Source of the DNA: Streptomyces sp. SN-593 | GTDB taxonomy: Bacteria > Actinomycetota > Actinomycetes > Streptomycetales > Streptomycetaceae | Assembly: GCF_016756395.1 (NCBI RefSeq) | Contig: NZ_AP018365.1 | Span: forward strand, 1,116,001-1,180,000 | Reading direction: 5' to 3' | DNA length: 64,000 nucleotides | Shown here: positions 8,477 to 18,853 of the stretch, in pieces | Position numbering within the stretch: the first letter of the stretch is position 1 | How the letters are laid out: every line of letters begins with the position of its first letter | Position numbers and translations under genes: made by a program | The notes under the pieces: model-generated | Told to the model about the DNA's origin: nothing | Databases searched by the model: none | The model's input: the letters and a program-made list of their open reading frames with translations, nothing else

Positions 8477-9226
8477 CTACTCCTCCTCGTCGGACGGTTC
8501 GTCCGTCTTCGTGGTGGCCGCGCTCTCGGTGTCGAGCAGCCGCGAAAGCTGCCGGCCGAGGATGCGCCTGAACTTCCGCTGCTGCGGCCGGGTCCGGTCG
8601 AGCACCGCCACTTCGAGCTGCTCGGCGGTGAGCTGGCGGTCGCTGCCGCCGTTCGCGTCGCGCCCGAGCGACTCGACGGCCAGCGCCAGCGCCTCCGCGA
8701 GGGTCATCCCGTCGCGGTGCCGCTGGTCGAGGTAGCTGCCGATCTGGTCGGAGTTGCCGCCCACCGCGACCGCGCCGTGCTCGTCCACGATGGAGCCGTC
8801 GTGCGGCAGGCGGTAGATCTGGTCGTCCTCGGGGGCGGCGCCCACCTCGGCGACGATCAGCTCCACCTCGTACGGCTTCTCGCCGACGCTGGAGAAGATG
8901 GTGCCGAGCGTCTGCGCGTAGACGTTGGCCAGGCCGCGGGCGGTGACGTCGTCGCGGTCGTAGGTGTACCCGCGCAGGTCGGCGTAGCGGACGCCGCCGA
9001 TCCGCAGGTTCTCGAACTCGTTGTACTTGCCGACGGCGGCGAAGGCGATCCGGTCGTAGATCTCGCTGACCTTGTGGAGCGCGCGGGAGGGGTTCTCGGC
9101 GACGAAGACGATGCCGTCGGTGTACTGGAGCACCACGACGCTGCGGCCGCGCGCGATGCCCTTGCGGGCGTACTCCGCGCGGTCCGCCATGGCCTGCTGG
9201 GGCGAAACGTAAAAGGGCGTGGACAC
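8477..9226 (-). CDS. prcA: proteasome alpha subunit PrcA
   Basis: A 249-residue protein that forms the outer seven-membered rings of the 20S core and gates substrate entry. The N-terminal gate helix [22 protein letters not shown] and the alpha-subunit body ([36 protein letters not shown]) are typical. The tail is acidic and unstructured (TDEPSDEEE). The GTG start at 9226 matches the family N-terminus. It is the last gene of arc-dop-pup-prcB-prcA. Confidence 0.96.
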   Translation of the reverse strand: MSTPFYVSPQQAMADRAEYARKGIARGRSVVVLQYTDGIVFVAENPSRALHKVSEIYDRIAFAAVGKYNEFENLRIGGVRYADLRGYTYDRDDVTARGLANVYAQTLGTIFSSVGEKPYEVELIVAEVGAAPEDDQIYRLPHDGSIVDEHGAVAVGGNSDQIGSYLDQRHRDGMTLAEALALAVESLGRDANGGSDRQLTAEQLEVAVLDRTRPQQRKFRRILGRQLSRLLDTESAATTKTDEPSDEEE

Positions 9227-9307
9227 CGGCTCAACCGTGCCTTTCTGCTGTCGTCGGCGCTGCTGCGTGAGTCAGGGGCCGCGGCGGGCGCGGCGGGTGA
9301 ACGGGCG

Positions 9308-10153
9308 TCACAGCACCTCGGCCTGCGGGCCGTCGGGGTGTTCGAGCCGGCCGTCGAGCACCGAGCGGGCGATCGCGGCGACCTCGGACTCGTCGAGCCT
9401 GCGGAAGCCGTCCTCGGTGATGACGGTGACGATCGGGAAGATCTGCCGGGTCAGGTCGGGGCCGCCGGTGGCCGAGTCGTCGTCGGCCGCGTCGTAGAGC
9501 GCCTGGATGACGGCGGTGACGGTCTGCCGCTCGGTCTGGCCACTGCGGTGGAGCTTCTTCAGCGAGCCACGGGCGAAGACCGAACCGGAGCCGGTGGAGG
9601 CGAAGTTGACCTCCTCGGTGCGGCCGCCGGTGACGTCGTAGGAGAAGATCCGGCCCTTGGCGCGGTCCGTGTCGTACCCCGCGAAGAGCGGGACCACGGC
9701 GAGTCCCTGCATGGCCATCGCCAGGTTGCCGCGGATCATCGTGGACAGCCGGTTGGCCTTGCCCTCCAGCGAGAGGGTGGCGCCCTCGATCTTCTCGTAG
9801 TGCTCCAGCTCGAGCTGGAAGAGCTTGACCATCTCCACCGCGAGGCCGGCGGTGCCGGCGATGCCGACCGCGGAGTACTCGTCGGCCGGGAAGACCTTCT
9901 CGATGTCGCGCTGGGCGATCACGTTGCCCATGGTGGCGCGGCGGTCGCCGGCCAGCACGACGCCGGAGTCGAAGACCGCGGCCACGATGGTGGTGCCGTG
10001 CGGGAGCTCCACCGCGCCCTTGACCGCGGGCAGCGCGCGGTTGCCCGGCAGCAGCTCCGGCGAGTGCTCGCCGAGGAAGTCGAGGAACGACGACGAGCCG
10101 GGCGTCAGGAAGGCAGCCGGCAGATGCCCGGGCTTACGAGTGTTGGCTTCCAC
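9308..10153 (-). CDS. prcB: proteasome beta subunit PrcB
   Basis: A 281-residue protein, the catalytic inner-ring subunit. The propeptide is 53 residues. Self-cleavage at HG/TT would expose Thr54 as the N-terminal nucleophile ([22 protein letters not shown]), with the conserved downstream lysine in the [17 protein letters not shown] body. The gene precedes prcA with an 80-base gap. Confidence 0.97.
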   Translation of the reverse strand: MEANTRKPGHLPAAFLTPGSSSFLDFLGEHSPELLPGNRALPAVKGAVELPHGTTIVAAVFDSGVVLAGDRRATMGNVIAQRDIEKVFPADEYSAVGIAGTAGLAVEMVKLFQLELEHYEKIEGATLSLEGKANRLSTMIRGNLAMAMQGLAVVPLFAGYDTDRAKGRIFSYDVTGGRTEEVNFASTGSGSVFARGSLKKLHRSGQTERQTVTAVIQALYDAADDDSATGGPDLTRQIFPIVTVITEDGFRRLDESEVAAIARSVLDGRLEHPDGPQAEVL

Positions 10154-10261
10154 GCGATTCCTTCCACACGATCATGGTGTTTTCTACGGACCCTACCCAT
10201 GGGCCCCGCATCCATCCGCCCCGCGGTCCACGGACCGCGGGGCGGAGAGACGGGCGAGCGG

Positions 10262-10480
10262 CTACTCGCCGCCCTTCTGGACGAAGGAACGCACGAAGTC
10301 CTCGGCGTTCTCCTCCAGGACGTCGTCGATCTCGTCGAGAACCGAGTCCACGTCGTCCGAGAGCTTCTCGTGGCGTTCCTTGAGGTCCTCGGCGGCCTTG
10401 GCGTCCTCCTGGACCTCCTCGACCTCGTCCGTGGAACGCGTAGCCCGCTGCTGTCCGCCGTCGGTGTCCTTGGTAGCCAT
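10262..10480 (-). CDS. pup: prokaryotic ubiquitin-like protein Pup
   Basis: A 72-residue, highly acidic and mostly disordered modifier. The coiled-coil segment that binds ARC is the LKERHEKLSDDVDSVLDEID region. The C-terminus is already Gly-Gly-Glu, so no deamidation by Dop is needed before ligation (mycobacterial Pup ends in Gln). The start is taken at ATG 10480 (MATKDTDGG, as in streptomycete Pup); an upstream in-frame GTG would add three residues. Confidence 0.97.
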   Translation of the reverse strand: MATKDTDGGQQRATRSTDEVEEVQEDAKAAEDLKERHEKLSDDVDSVLDEIDDVLEENAEDFVRSFVQKGGE

Positions 10481-10612
10481 GTCCCTCACCCCGCTCGGTT
10501 GCGTGCGTACAAGATCAGACCCTACAAGGAGGGTCCGACTACGGCCCTCGAATACGACAACGTCCGAGTGCTAGGAACTTGATTCCCGGTTCCGGACCGT
10601 TTCAGCCGCGGA

Positions 10613-12124
10613 TCAGCCGCCGGACAGGATGCGGACCAGCTCGTCGGCGGTGCGGCAGCGGTCCAGCAGTTCCTTCACGTGCTGCCGGGTGCCGCGCAGC
10701 GGCTCCAGGGTGGGAACGCGCTGGAGGGAGTCGTGGCCGGGCAGGTCGAAGATCACCGAGTCCCAGGACGCGGCCGCCACGTCGTCCGCGTACTGCTCCA
10801 GGCAGCGGCCGCGGAAGTAGGCCCTGGTGTCCTCCGGAGGGTGCTGCACGGCCCGCGCGACCTCGTCCTCGGCCAGGAGCCTCTTGATCCGGCCGCGGGC
10901 CGCCAGGCGGTTGTACAGGCCCTTGTCGGGGCGCACGTCGGCGTACTGCAGGTCGACCAGGTGCAGGCGGGCGGCGTCCCAGTCCAGGCCGTCACGGCGC
11001 CGGTAGCCCTCCAGCAGCTCCAGCTTGGCCACCCAGTCCAGCTCGCCGGACAGGCTCATCGGGTCGCTCTCCAGCCGCCCCAGCACGTCCTCCCAGCGGG
11101 CCAGCACGTCCCTGGTCTGCTCGTCGGCGTCGGCGCCGTACCGCTCCTCGACGTACTTGCGGGCGAGGTCGAAGTACTCCATCTGGAGCTGCACGGCCGT
11201 CAGCTTCCGGCCGTTGCGGAGGGTGACGAGGCGTCGCAGTCCGGGGTCGTGCGAGACCTCGTGCAGGGTGCGCACCGGCTGGTCCACCGCGAGGTCCACC
11301 TTGATGAACCCCTCCTCGATCATGGACAGCACCAGGGAGGTGGTGCCCAGCTTGAGGTAGGTGGAGATCTCCGACAGGTTGGCGTCGCCGATGATGACGT
11401 GCAGCCGGCGGTACTTCTCGGCGTCGGAGTGCGGCTCGTCCCGGGTGTTGATGATCGGGCGCTTGAGGGTGGTCTCCAGGCCGACCTCGACCTCGAAGTA
11501 GTCCGCGCGCTGGCTGAGCTGGAAGCCGTCCTCGTGGCCGTCCTGGCCGACGCCGACCCGGCCGGCGCCGGTGACCACCTGCCGGGAGACGAAGAACGGC
11601 GTCAGGTGCCGGACGATGTCCGAGAACGGCGTCTCCCGGCGCATCAGGTAGTTCTCGTGGGTGCCGTAGGAAGCGCCCTTGTTGTCCGTGTTGTTCTTGT
11701 ACAGCAGGATCTGCCGGGCGCCGGGAAGCTGCGCCGCGCGCACCGCCGCCTCGGCCATGATCCGCTCGCCGGCCTTGTCCCACAGCACCGCGTCGCGCGG
11801 GTTGGTGATCTCCGGCGAGGAGTACTCAGGGTGGGCGTGGTCGACGTAGAGCCGCGCGCCGTTGGTCAGGATCACGTTGGCGAGGCCGATGTCCTCGTCG
11901 GTGAGCTGGGTGGAGTCGGCCGCCTCCCGGGCGAGGTCGAAGCCGCGGGCGTCCCGCAGCGGGTTCTCCTCCTCGAAGTCCCAGCGTGCGCGCCGCGCCC
12001 GGTGCATCGCCGCCGCGTAGGCGTTGACGATCTGGGACGAGGTGAGCATGGCATTGGCATTGGGGTGGCCGGGGACGGAGATGCCGTACTCCGTCTCGAT
12101 GCCCATTACTCGCCGTACGGTCAT
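10613..12124 (-). CDS. dop: depupylase Dop
   Basis: A 503-residue protein that hydrolyses the isopeptide bond between Pup and substrates, using ATP as a cofactor. The ligase-like fold shares motifs with PafA ([24 protein letters not shown] with Asp95 at the catalytic position; [18 protein letters not shown]). It has the extra N-terminal Dop-loop region (about 40-80) that PafA lacks. Because Pup ends in Glu here, removal of Pup is its likely main job. It lies between arc and pup. Confidence 0.96.
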   Translation of the reverse strand: MTVRRVMGIETEYGISVPGHPNANAMLTSSQIVNAYAAAMHRARRARWDFEEENPLRDARGFDLAREAADSTQLTDEDIGLANVILTNGARLYVDHAHPEYSSPEITNPRDAVLWDKAGERIMAEAAVRAAQLPGARQILLYKNNTDNKGASYGTHENYLMRRETPFSDIVRHLTPFFVSRQVVTGAGRVGVGQDGHEDGFQLSQRADYFEVEVGLETTLKRPIINTRDEPHSDAEKYRRLHVIIGDANLSEISTYLKLGTTSLVLSMIEEGFIKVDLAVDQPVRTLHEVSHDPGLRRLVTLRNGRKLTAVQLQMEYFDLARKYVEERYGADADEQTRDVLARWEDVLGRLESDPMSLSGELDWVAKLELLEGYRRRDGLDWDAARLHLVDLQYADVRPDKGLYNRLAARGRIKRLLAEDEVARAVQHPPEDTRAYFRGRCLEQYADDVAAASWDSVIFDLPGHDSLQRVPTLEPLRGTRQHVKELLDRCRTADELVRILSGG

Positions 12125-12217
12125 GCGGCCCTCCTTGCCCGGCTCCGGCCCGTCCGGGTCGGAAACACACCGGCTGCGGGTACCCGCTGGTCGGGACCCG
12201 CAGCCGGAGGGTAGTGC

Positions 12218-13984
12218 TTACAGATACTGTCCGGTGTTCGCCACGGTGTCGATGGAGCGTCCGGTGTCCGCTCCCTGCTTTCCGGTCACCAGGGTGCGGA
12301 TGAAGACGATCCGCTCGCCCTTCTTGCCGGAGATCCGCGCCCAGTCGTCGGGGTTGGTGGTGTTCGGCAGGTCCTCGTTCTCCTTGAACTCGTCCACGCA
12401 GGCGGCGAGCAGGTGGTTCACGCGCAGCCCGCGCTGGTCGTGGTCGAGGAAGTCCTTGATCGCCATCTTCTTCGCCCGGTCCACGATGTTCTGGATCATC
12501 GCTCCGGAGTTGAAGTCCTTGAAGAACAGGACCTCCTTGTCACCGTTGGCGTAGGTGACCTCCAGGAAGCGGTTCTCCTCGCTCTCGGAGTACATCCGCT
12601 CGACCACCGACTGGATCATGGCGTCCACGGTGCCCGCCCGGGACTGGCCGTGCTCGGCCAGGTCGTCGGAGTGCAGCGGGAGGGTGTCGACGAGGTACTT
12701 CGAGAAGATGTCCTTGGCCGCCTCGGCGTCCGGACGCTCGATCTTGATCTTCACGTCGAGACGGCCGGGGCGCAGGATGGCCGGGTCGATCATGTCCTCG
12801 CGGTTGGACGCGCCGATCACGATGACGTTCTCCAGGCCCTCGACGCCGTCGATCTCGGCGAGGAGCTGGGGGACGATGGTGTTCTCCACGTCGGAGCTGA
12901 CGCCGGAGCCGCGGGTGCGGAAGAGGGACTCCATCTCGTCGAAGAAGACGATGACGGGCGTGCCCTCGGACGCCTTCTCCCGGGCCCGCTGGAAGACCAG
13001 GCGGATCTGCCGCTCGGTCTCGCCGACGTACTTGTTGAGCAGCTCGGGGCCCTTGATGTTCAGGAAGTAGCTCTTGCCCTGCGGCCGCCCGGTGACCTCG
13101 GCGACCTTCTTGGCCAGCGAGTTGGCGACCGCCTTGGCGATGAGCGTCTTGCCGCAGCCGGGCGGGCCGTACAGCAGGACGCCCTTGGGCGGGCGCAGTT
13201 CGTACTCCTTGAAGAGGTCGGCGTGCAGGTAGGGCAGCTCGACCGCGTCGCGGATCTGCTCGATCTGGTTGCCGAGGCCGCCGATCTGCCGGTAGTCGAT
13301 GTCGGGGACCTCTTCGAGGACCAGCTCCTCGACCTCGCTCTTGGGCACGCGTTCGTACACGTATCCCGAGCGGGGTTCGAGCAGCAGCGCGTCGCCGGTG
13401 CGCAGGGTGCCGTCGAGCAGCGGCTCGGCGAGCCGGACCACGCGCTCCTCGTCGGTGTGCCCGATCACCAGGGCCCGCTCGCCGTCCTCCAGGATCTCCT
13501 TGAGGGTGACGATGTCGCCGACCAGCTCGAACTCCATCGCCTCCACGACGTTCAGCGCCTCGTTGAGCATCAGCTCCTGGCCGCGCTTGACGTCGTCGAG
13601 TTCGACGGACGGGCTGACGTTGACCCGCAGTTTGCGTCCGCCGGTGAAGATGTCGGCGGTGCCGTCCTCGTTGGCCTGTAGGAACACGCCGAAGCCGGCC
13701 GGCGGCTGCGCGAGCCGGTCGACCTCCTCCTTGAGGGCCACGATCTGGTCGCGGGCCTCGCGGAGCGTGTTCGCGAGCCGTTCGTTCTGTGCGGAGACAC
13801 CCGCCAGATTGGTCTGCAGCTCGACGATCCGCTCCTCGAGAATCCTCGTGTGCCGCGGAGAGTCGGCGAGCTTGCGTCGCAGGACGGCGATCTCCTGCTC
13901 AAGAAAGGCGACCTGGCTCATGGGATCTTCCGAACCACGAGCGGGTCGGCCGCCACGGTTGAATTCGTCGTCGTGGGCCGCCAC
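12218..13984 (-). CDS. arc: proteasomal AAA ATPase ARC/Mpa
   Basis: A 588-residue hexameric unfoldase that binds Pup and feeds substrates to PrcAB. N-terminal coiled coil (about 24-95), double OB region (about 96-225), AAA module with Walker A GPPGCGKT (273-280) and Walker B VIVFFDE (344-350). It ends in Gln-Tyr-Leu, the penultimate-Tyr tail that docks into the alpha ring. The start is GTG 13984, behind a strong ggaggaggtgagg ribosome site. It is the first gene of the proteasome operon. Confidence 0.96.
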   Translation of the reverse strand: MAAHDDEFNRGGRPARGSEDPMSQVAFLEQEIAVLRRKLADSPRHTRILEERIVELQTNLAGVSAQNERLANTLREARDQIVALKEEVDRLAQPPAGFGVFLQANEDGTADIFTGGRKLRVNVSPSVELDDVKRGQELMLNEALNVVEAMEFELVGDIVTLKEILEDGERALVIGHTDEERVVRLAEPLLDGTLRTGDALLLEPRSGYVYERVPKSEVEELVLEEVPDIDYRQIGGLGNQIEQIRDAVELPYLHADLFKEYELRPPKGVLLYGPPGCGKTLIAKAVANSLAKKVAEVTGRPQGKSYFLNIKGPELLNKYVGETERQIRLVFQRAREKASEGTPVIVFFDEMESLFRTRGSGVSSDVENTIVPQLLAEIDGVEGLENVIVIGASNREDMIDPAILRPGRLDVKIKIERPDAEAAKDIFSKYLVDTLPLHSDDLAEHGQSRAGTVDAMIQSVVERMYSESEENRFLEVTYANGDKEVLFFKDFNSGAMIQNIVDRAKKMAIKDFLDHDQRGLRVNHLLAACVDEFKENEDLPNTTNPDDWARISGKKGERIVFIRTLVTGKQGADTGRSIDTVANTGQYL

Positions 13985-14038
13985 GGTCCTCACCTCCTCC
14001 AAGGGGAGCTGGACGTTCCCAGACCCTACCTGGGCTGG

Positions 14039-14056
14039 TAGGGGTTGAAACCCCTA
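14039..14056. promoter_or_regulatory. palindrome in the arc/ferredoxin divergent region
   Basis: Perfect inverted repeat taggggt-tgaa-accccta, 55 bases upstream of the arc start in the 253-base divergent gap. On the minus strand it is followed by a -10-like tagggt, so it may be an operator at the proteasome-operon promoter. No binding protein is implied by the sequence. Confidence 0.35.
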
Positions 14057-14237
14057 GATCACAAAGACGATCGCGGTGTGTCCGATCTTCACCCTTGCGC
14101 ACGTCCCTCCGCCACTGGGATACCCGCCGATCTCCATCCGAATGCCGCCGGTTGTATCGTCGTTTGGGTCAACAGCCGCCGGGGGCTGTTGCTTCCCCGG
14201 TGATACCGGAACGACGAACGGCAGGGATGGGTTCCGC

Positions 14238-14540
14238 GTGAGCGACAGCCAGGGCCAGAGCACAGCCGAGGCACTCGAGGTCTGGATCGACCAGGACCTG
14301 TGCACGGGCGACGGAATCTGCGTGCAGTACGCGCCCGAGGTGTTCGAGTTGGACATCGACGGCCTGGCGTATGTCAAGGACTCCGACGACGAGCTGCGCC
14401 AGTCCCCCGGCGCCACCGTGCGGGTGCCGCTGCCGCTGCTCACCGACGTGGCGGACTCGGCCAAGGAGTGCCCGGGCGAGTGCATCCACGTGCGGCGGGT
14501 CTCGGACCAGGTCGAGGTGTACGGCCCGGCCGCGGACTGA
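14238..14540 (+). CDS. ferredoxin (3Fe-4S/4Fe-4S type)
   Basis: A 100-residue protein. The cluster ligands are Cys22 and Cys28 (CTGDGIC) and Cys78 followed by Pro (ECPGEC). The pattern CxxxxxC...CP and the segment VQYAPEVFELDIDGLAYV match the short ferredoxins that serve cytochrome P450s and other oxidoreductases. A further Cys82 is present. The GTG at 14238 is the best start. It is divergent from arc, and no partner enzyme is adjacent. Confidence 0.88.
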   Translation: MSDSQGQSTAEALEVWIDQDLCTGDGICVQYAPEVFELDIDGLAYVKDSDDELRQSPGATVRVPLPLLTDVADSAKECPGECIHVRRVSDQVEVYGPAAD

Positions 14541-14624
14541 GCCGGGGCGGACGGCCCCGGCGGCGACCGGGCGTCCGTCCCCTGCCCGGCACGGGTCCGG
14601 CGCGGGCAGGGGGCGGACGAGCGG

Positions 14625-15206
14625 TCAGACGGCGCCCGCGGCCGGGCCGGGCAGCGCCACGTACCGGTCGCCGCGCCACTCCCAGGTGTAGGTGCGCTTC
14701 ATGTCGGGGCAGCAGCGGGCCACGTCGTCGCTGGAGAAGCCGAGCACGGTGGCCTTGACGGTGTCGCCGTCGAGCCGGAAGTCGGAGATCTGCCGGTCGT
14801 CCTTCGGGTCGACCAGGGTGACCGCGATCTTCGGGGCGCCGCCCGGGTGGGCGGGCGCGGACAACACGTACACGCCGCTGGGCGGGGTGCCGGTCTCGGA
14901 GTCGCAGCGGACCACGACGGCGGTCTCGGGCCGCCCGTCGCCGTCGAGGTCGGCCGAGACGTGCGAGACCACGTCGACCTTGACGCCGGGGGCGCAGGTC
15001 AGCGGGTAGTGCGCGGCGTTCGCGTTCGGCGCGGCCACCGGCGGCCCGGAGGGCGTCGCGGGTCTGGCGGCGGCCTTGGGGGTGGCGTCCGCGGGCTGCA
15101 CCAGGGCCGTGGCCCCGACCAGCGCGGCCACGGCCAGGGCCGTGGTGATCCAGTGCACGGCGCGGCTGTGCGTGTGCGGGAGGGCCGGACCTGCGGAGGG
15201 CTGCAC
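14625..15206 (-). CDS. secreted or membrane-anchored hypothetical protein
   Basis: A 193-residue protein. After a basic start, HWITTALAVAALVGATALVQPADA (about 16-39) is a signal peptide or anchor. The mature part is beta-rich and includes ADLDGDGRPETAVVVRC, a VCBS/FG-GAP-like calcium-binding Asp cluster, and Cys pairs including CC in ARCCPDMK. The GTG start at 15206 is chosen because it has a good aggag site; upstream in-frame codons are not preceded by one. Function unknown. Confidence 0.7.
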   Translation of the reverse strand: MQPSAGPALPHTHSRAVHWITTALAVAALVGATALVQPADATPKAAARPATPSGPPVAAPNANAAHYPLTCAPGVKVDVVSHVSADLDGDGRPETAVVVRCDSETGTPPSGVYVLSAPAHPGGAPKIAVTLVDPKDDRQISDFRLDGDTVKATVLGFSSDDVARCCPDMKRTYTWEWRGDRYVALPGPAAGAV

Positions 15207-15335
15207 TCGCCTGACTCCTGGGGGGTTCTGGTCTGCGGGGGTGGCCAGCATGGTGCCACACGTCACACGGGCGCGGAACGGCGGGGCCCGGCCCCGGGGC
15301 GGACCGGGCGGGTCCGGGCGAAGGGCTCCCACGGA

Positions 15336-15379
15336 CGCGCCGCCGCCGGTGTCCGGGCGGACAAACCGGCGGCGGCGCG
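15336..15379 (-). terminator. long hairpin terminator after trmI
   Basis: Perfect 15-bp stem (15336-15350 with 15365-15379). The loop itself can fold as gtcc/ggac. It lies 24 bases after the trmI stop on the minus strand. Confidence 0.75.
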
Positions 15380-15402
15380 GTGAAGTTGGCCGGAAAGGGA
15401 CC

Positions 15403-16314
15403 TCAGTGGTCGGGTCCGCTGCCGCCGCTCCCGCTGCCCGGGCCGGCGTAGTCCTCGCCGTAGGCGCCCTTGGCGGGGCGGCGGCGGCGCAGGGGCGGCT
15501 CGACGCCGTCGGCGAGCCGGCGGGCGGTCAGCAGGAAGCCGGTGTGGCCGATCATCCGGTGGTCCGGCCGCACCGCGAGCCCCTCGACGTGCCAGGTGCG
15601 CACCATGGACTCCCAGGCGGCCGGCTCGTTGAAGGTGCCGTGCTCGCGGATCGCCTCCACGGTGCGGGCGAGCTGGGTGGTGGTGGCCACGTAGGCGCAC
15701 AGGATGCCGCCGGGCACCAGGGCCTTGGCGACCGGCTCCAGGCACTCCCAGGGGGCGAGCATGTCCAGCACGACGCGGTCCACGTCGGTGTCGGACAGGT
15801 GGTCCTGGAGGTCGCCCACGGTGAGCTGCCAGGCCGGGTGCGGGCCGCCGAAGTAGCGCTCGACGTTCTGGGTGGCGATCTCGGCGAAGTCCGCCCGGCG
15901 CTCGTAGCTGTGCAGCATGCCGTGGTCGCCGATCGCGCGCAGCAGGAAGCTGCTCAGCGAGCCGGAGCCGACGCCTGCCTCGACCACCCGGGCCCCGGGG
16001 AAGATGTCGGCCATCGCCAGGATCTGCCCCGCGTCCTTGGGGTAGACCACGGCGGCGCCGCGGGGCATGGACAGGACGTAGTCGGGGAGCAGGGGGCGCA
16101 GCGCGAGGTAGGCGACGTTTCCCGTGGTCCGCACCACGCTGCCCTCGGGGGCGCCGATCAGCTCGTCGTGCGGGAAAGCGCCCTTGTGGGTGTGGAACTG
16201 CTTTCCGGCTTCGAGCGTGAACGTGTAGTGGCGTCCCTTGGGGTCGGTGAGCTGGACCTGGTCCCCGACTCTGAAAGGCCCGCGCCTGCGGGCTGCACCA
16301 GTCGGTTCGGACAT
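15403..16314 (-). CDS. trmI: tRNA (adenine58-N1)-methyltransferase TrmI
   Basis: A 303-residue protein that uses S-adenosylmethionine to make m1A58 in the T-loop of tRNA. It has an N-terminal beta domain (about 1-70, VGDQVQLTDPKGRHYTF) and a Rossmann methyltransferase domain with the SAM motif VVEAGVGSGSLS (about 109-120). A catalytic-region Asp lies in RVVLDMLAPWE. The C-terminal tail is Gly/Ser-rich. The start has an aaggtg site. It lies upstream of the secreted protein and is separated from it by a strong terminator. Confidence 0.93.
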   Translation of the reverse strand: MSEPTGAARRRGPFRVGDQVQLTDPKGRHYTFTLEAGKQFHTHKGAFPHDELIGAPEGSVVRTTGNVAYLALRPLLPDYVLSMPRGAAVVYPKDAGQILAMADIFPGARVVEAGVGSGSLSSFLLRAIGDHGMLHSYERRADFAEIATQNVERYFGGPHPAWQLTVGDLQDHLSDTDVDRVVLDMLAPWECLEPVAKALVPGGILCAYVATTTQLARTVEAIREHGTFNEPAAWESMVRTWHVEGLAVRPDHRMIGHTGFLLTARRLADGVEPPLRRRRPAKGAYGEDYAGPGSGSGGSGPDH

Positions 16315-16391
16315 AGGGACACCTTAGTGGCTCGGTGGGGCCGCTCCCGACCGCGCCCGCGGGGCCGCGCCCGAGCGCGTCCGCGCCGCGG

Positions 16392-17612
16392 TCAGGCGGC
16401 CCGGGACATCGCGGCGACGAAGGCCCGCTCGACGTCCGCGGTGGACAGCACCCCGTAGATCTCCCCGGTGGGCTCGACCACGAGGTACTCCGTGGAGGGG
16501 GTGGCGCGCAGGGTGTCGAGGAGGTCCTCGCCGGTGAGGTCGGCCGAGACCCGCATCCCGGGGCGCAGGTCGTGCGACAGGCCGCTGACCGCGACCCAGG
16601 GGCGGCGGTGCTCGGGGACCGAGATGATCGCCGACTCGCGGACCAGGGCCGTCGGGTCGCCCTTGCCGTCCACGACGACCAGGGCGCGGGCGCCCGCCTC
16701 GTTGGCCCGGCGCAGCGCCTCGGACAGCGGGGTGTCGGAGGAGACCGGGACGGCCCGCCGGGTCAGGGTGCGGGCCCGCAGGTCCGGCAGGCGCTCGCGC
16801 AGCCGGGCCATCCGCAGCCCGTTGCCGGCGCCGGTCCACATGATCGCGGCGAGGACCGCGGCGAGCAGGGCGTCGGTGAGGGAGTCCGCGCCGCTCTCGC
16901 CGTTGCCGCGGAGGTAGGAGAGCATCGGCATGCCGATCAGGACGGCGAGGGCGAGCACCCGCCCGGCCCACGCCGCCGCGACGGTGCCCTTCATCGGGTC
17001 GCCGCTGGCCTTCCAGACCACCGCCCGCAGCATGCGGCCGCCGTCCAGCGGCAGTCCGGGCAGGAAGTTGAAGATCGCCACGATCAGGTTGCTGACCATC
17101 AGCCCCGCGAGCAGCACCCCGGGGACGGTGCCGCGGTCCACGAGCTGCATCCCGCCGAAGAAGGCGCCGGACAGCAGCAGCGACAGCAGCGGCCCGACGA
17201 AGGCGAGCACGAACTCCCGGCCGGGGGTGTCGGAGTCCTTCTCGATCTCCGACACGCCGCCGAAGAACTGGAGCTGGATGCGGCGCACCGGCAGGTCGAA
17301 CCGGATCGCGGCCACCGTGTGGGCCAGCTCGTGGACGAGCACGGAGGCGTAGAAGGCGACCGCGAAGAAGAGCGACACCAGGTAGCGGGCGCGGCCGAGT
17401 TCGGGCAGCACCGTGTCGAGCTGCCCGCCGAACACCCAGGTGATCAGCGCGGCGACCAGGAACCAGCTCGGGGCGACGTAGATCGGCACGCCGAGGAACC
17501 GGCCCATCAGGATGCCGCCGCCGGGCTCCCTGGGCTGCTTGTCGGTGCCGTCGCCGCCGCCTCGGCCCGGCGCGCGGGTGCTCCGGGACGGCGGACCGCC
17601 GCTCTCGCTCAC
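16392..17612 (-). CDS. site-2 protease-type zinc metalloprotease with CBS pair
   Basis: A 406-residue multi-pass membrane protein. Active site HELAH (in VLVHELAHTVAAIRF, about residues 91-95) plus LPLDGGRML, the second zinc-ligand motif of M50 proteases. A C-terminal CBS-domain pair (about 290-402) probably senses a nucleotide. It cleaves membrane-embedded substrates, usually anti-sigma factors or signal remnants. The GTG start at 17612 follows an agaagggga site. It is divergent from the RecB-like nuclease. Confidence 0.9.
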   Translation of the reverse strand: MSESGGPPSRSTRAPGRGGGDGTDKQPREPGGGILMGRFLGVPIYVAPSWFLVAALITWVFGGQLDTVLPELGRARYLVSLFFAVAFYASVLVHELAHTVAAIRFDLPVRRIQLQFFGGVSEIEKDSDTPGREFVLAFVGPLLSLLLSGAFFGGMQLVDRGTVPGVLLAGLMVSNLIVAIFNFLPGLPLDGGRMLRAVVWKASGDPMKGTVAAAWAGRVLALAVLIGMPMLSYLRGNGESGADSLTDALLAAVLAAIMWTGAGNGLRMARLRERLPDLRARTLTRRAVPVSSDTPLSEALRRANEAGARALVVVDGKGDPTALVRESAIISVPEHRRPWVAVSGLSHDLRPGMRVSADLTGEDLLDTLRATPSTEYLVVEPTGEIYGVLSTADVERAFVAAMSRAA

Positions 17613-17745
17613 TGGTTCCCCTTCTGAAAACAGACCCCCGTGCCGATCATGCGGCACGAGGGGCATCACACCCATGATATTGCCCCGTCGCACGGCACAC
17701 ACCGGCGCGTGTCCGTGTCGGTGCCAGGCCGTAAGGTCGTCTGCC

Positions 17746-18780
17746 ATGGGGACCCCCACCGACAGCACCCGCCCGGGCGGCAGCGCGCCGTCCGATCCCG
17801 CGCGGCCGGCCGCCGCGCCGACCACCGCCGCAGACCCCGCGCCGACCACCGCGACCGGCCCCGCGCCGGTCCCGCCCGGCCGCACCTCCCCCGAGCACGG
17901 CGCCCCCGAGCACGGCGCCCCCGAGGCCGGCGGCCCCCGCGGCGGGCTGCCGCCCCGCCCGCCGGCGTCCCTGTCGCCGTCGCGCGCGGCGGACTTCATG
18001 CGCTGCCCGCTGCTGTACCGGCTGCGGGTGATCGACCGGCTGCCGGAGAAGCCGAGCGAGGCGGCCACCCGCGGCACCGTCGTGCACGCGGTGCTGGAGC
18101 GGCTGTTCGACGCCCCCGCGGCCGAGCGCACCGCCGAGCGGGCCCGGGCGCTGGTGCCCGGTGAGTGGCAGCGGCTGCTGGCGGCCCGCCCGGAGCTGGC
18201 CGGGCTGTTCACCGCGGCCGAGGGCGCGCTCGACGACGCGGCGCTGTCGGCCTGGCTGGCCAGCGCCGAGCGGCTGGTGGAACGCTGGTTCACGCTGGAG
18301 GACCCGACCCGCCTGGAGCCCGCCGAGCGCGAGCTGTACGTGGAGACGGTGCTGGAGTCCGGCCTGACGCTGCGCGGCTACGTCGACCGGCTGGACGTGG
18401 CCCCGGCCACCGGGGACCTGCGGGTGGTGGACTACAAGACCGGCAAGGCGCCCCGCCCGGAGTACGCCGACGAGCCGCTGTTCCAGATGCGCTTCTACGC
18501 CCTGGTGCTGTGGCGCTTGCGCGGGGTGGTGCCGCGCCGGCTCCAACTGGTCTACCTCGGCAGCGGCGACGTGCGGACCTACGACCCGTCGCCGGAGGAC
18601 CTGCTGCGCACCGAGCGGCGGCTGCTGGCGCTGTGGGAGGCGATCCGGCAGGCGACGGCCAGCGGTGACTGGCGGCCGCGGCGCACCCCGCTGTGCGGCT
18701 GGTGCGACCACCAGGCGCTGTGCCCGGAGTTCGGGGGCACTCCCCCGCCCTACCCGCTGGCGCGCGCCGGTGGCGCGTGA
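17746..18780 (+). CDS. RecB-family exonuclease with Fe-S cluster (PD-(D/E)XK)
   Basis: A 344-residue protein. After a low-complexity Pro/Ala N-terminus (about 1-70) comes SLSPSRAADFMRCPLLYRLR, then the nuclease core GYVDRLDV...LRVVDYKTGKA (about 207-240), which carries the catalytic Asp/Lys. Cys86 in MRCPLLYR and the C-terminal C-x2-C-x5-C (LCGWCDHQALC) form the four-Cys iron-sulfur staple of AddB/Cas4-type nucleases. It is a stand-alone domain without a helicase partner. The biological role is not assigned. Confidence 0.88.
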   Translation: MGTPTDSTRPGGSAPSDPARPAAAPTTAADPAPTTATGPAPVPPGRTSPEHGAPEHGAPEAGGPRGGLPPRPPASLSPSRAADFMRCPLLYRLRVIDRLPEKPSEAATRGTVVHAVLERLFDAPAAERTAERARALVPGEWQRLLAARPELAGLFTAAEGALDDAALSAWLASAERLVERWFTLEDPTRLEPAERELYVETVLESGLTLRGYVDRLDVAPATGDLRVVDYKTGKAPRPEYADEPLFQMRFYALVLWRLRGVVPRRLQLVYLGSGDVRTYDPSPEDLLRTERRLLALWEAIRQATASGDWRPRRTPLCGWCDHQALCPEFGGTPPPYPLARAGGA

Positions 18781-18853
18781 CGGTGGCGCGTGACGGCCTG
18801 CCGGGCGGGGGGCCGTGGGCGAGAATGGTCCGGTCGAGCGAAGAGGAGTACCC

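Noticed and set aside
12218-13984. Reading arc from the in-frame TTG at 14002
   Set aside because: The gga-rich ribosome site lies inside that longer reading and just ahead of GTG 13984, and the 588-residue form matches the family length.
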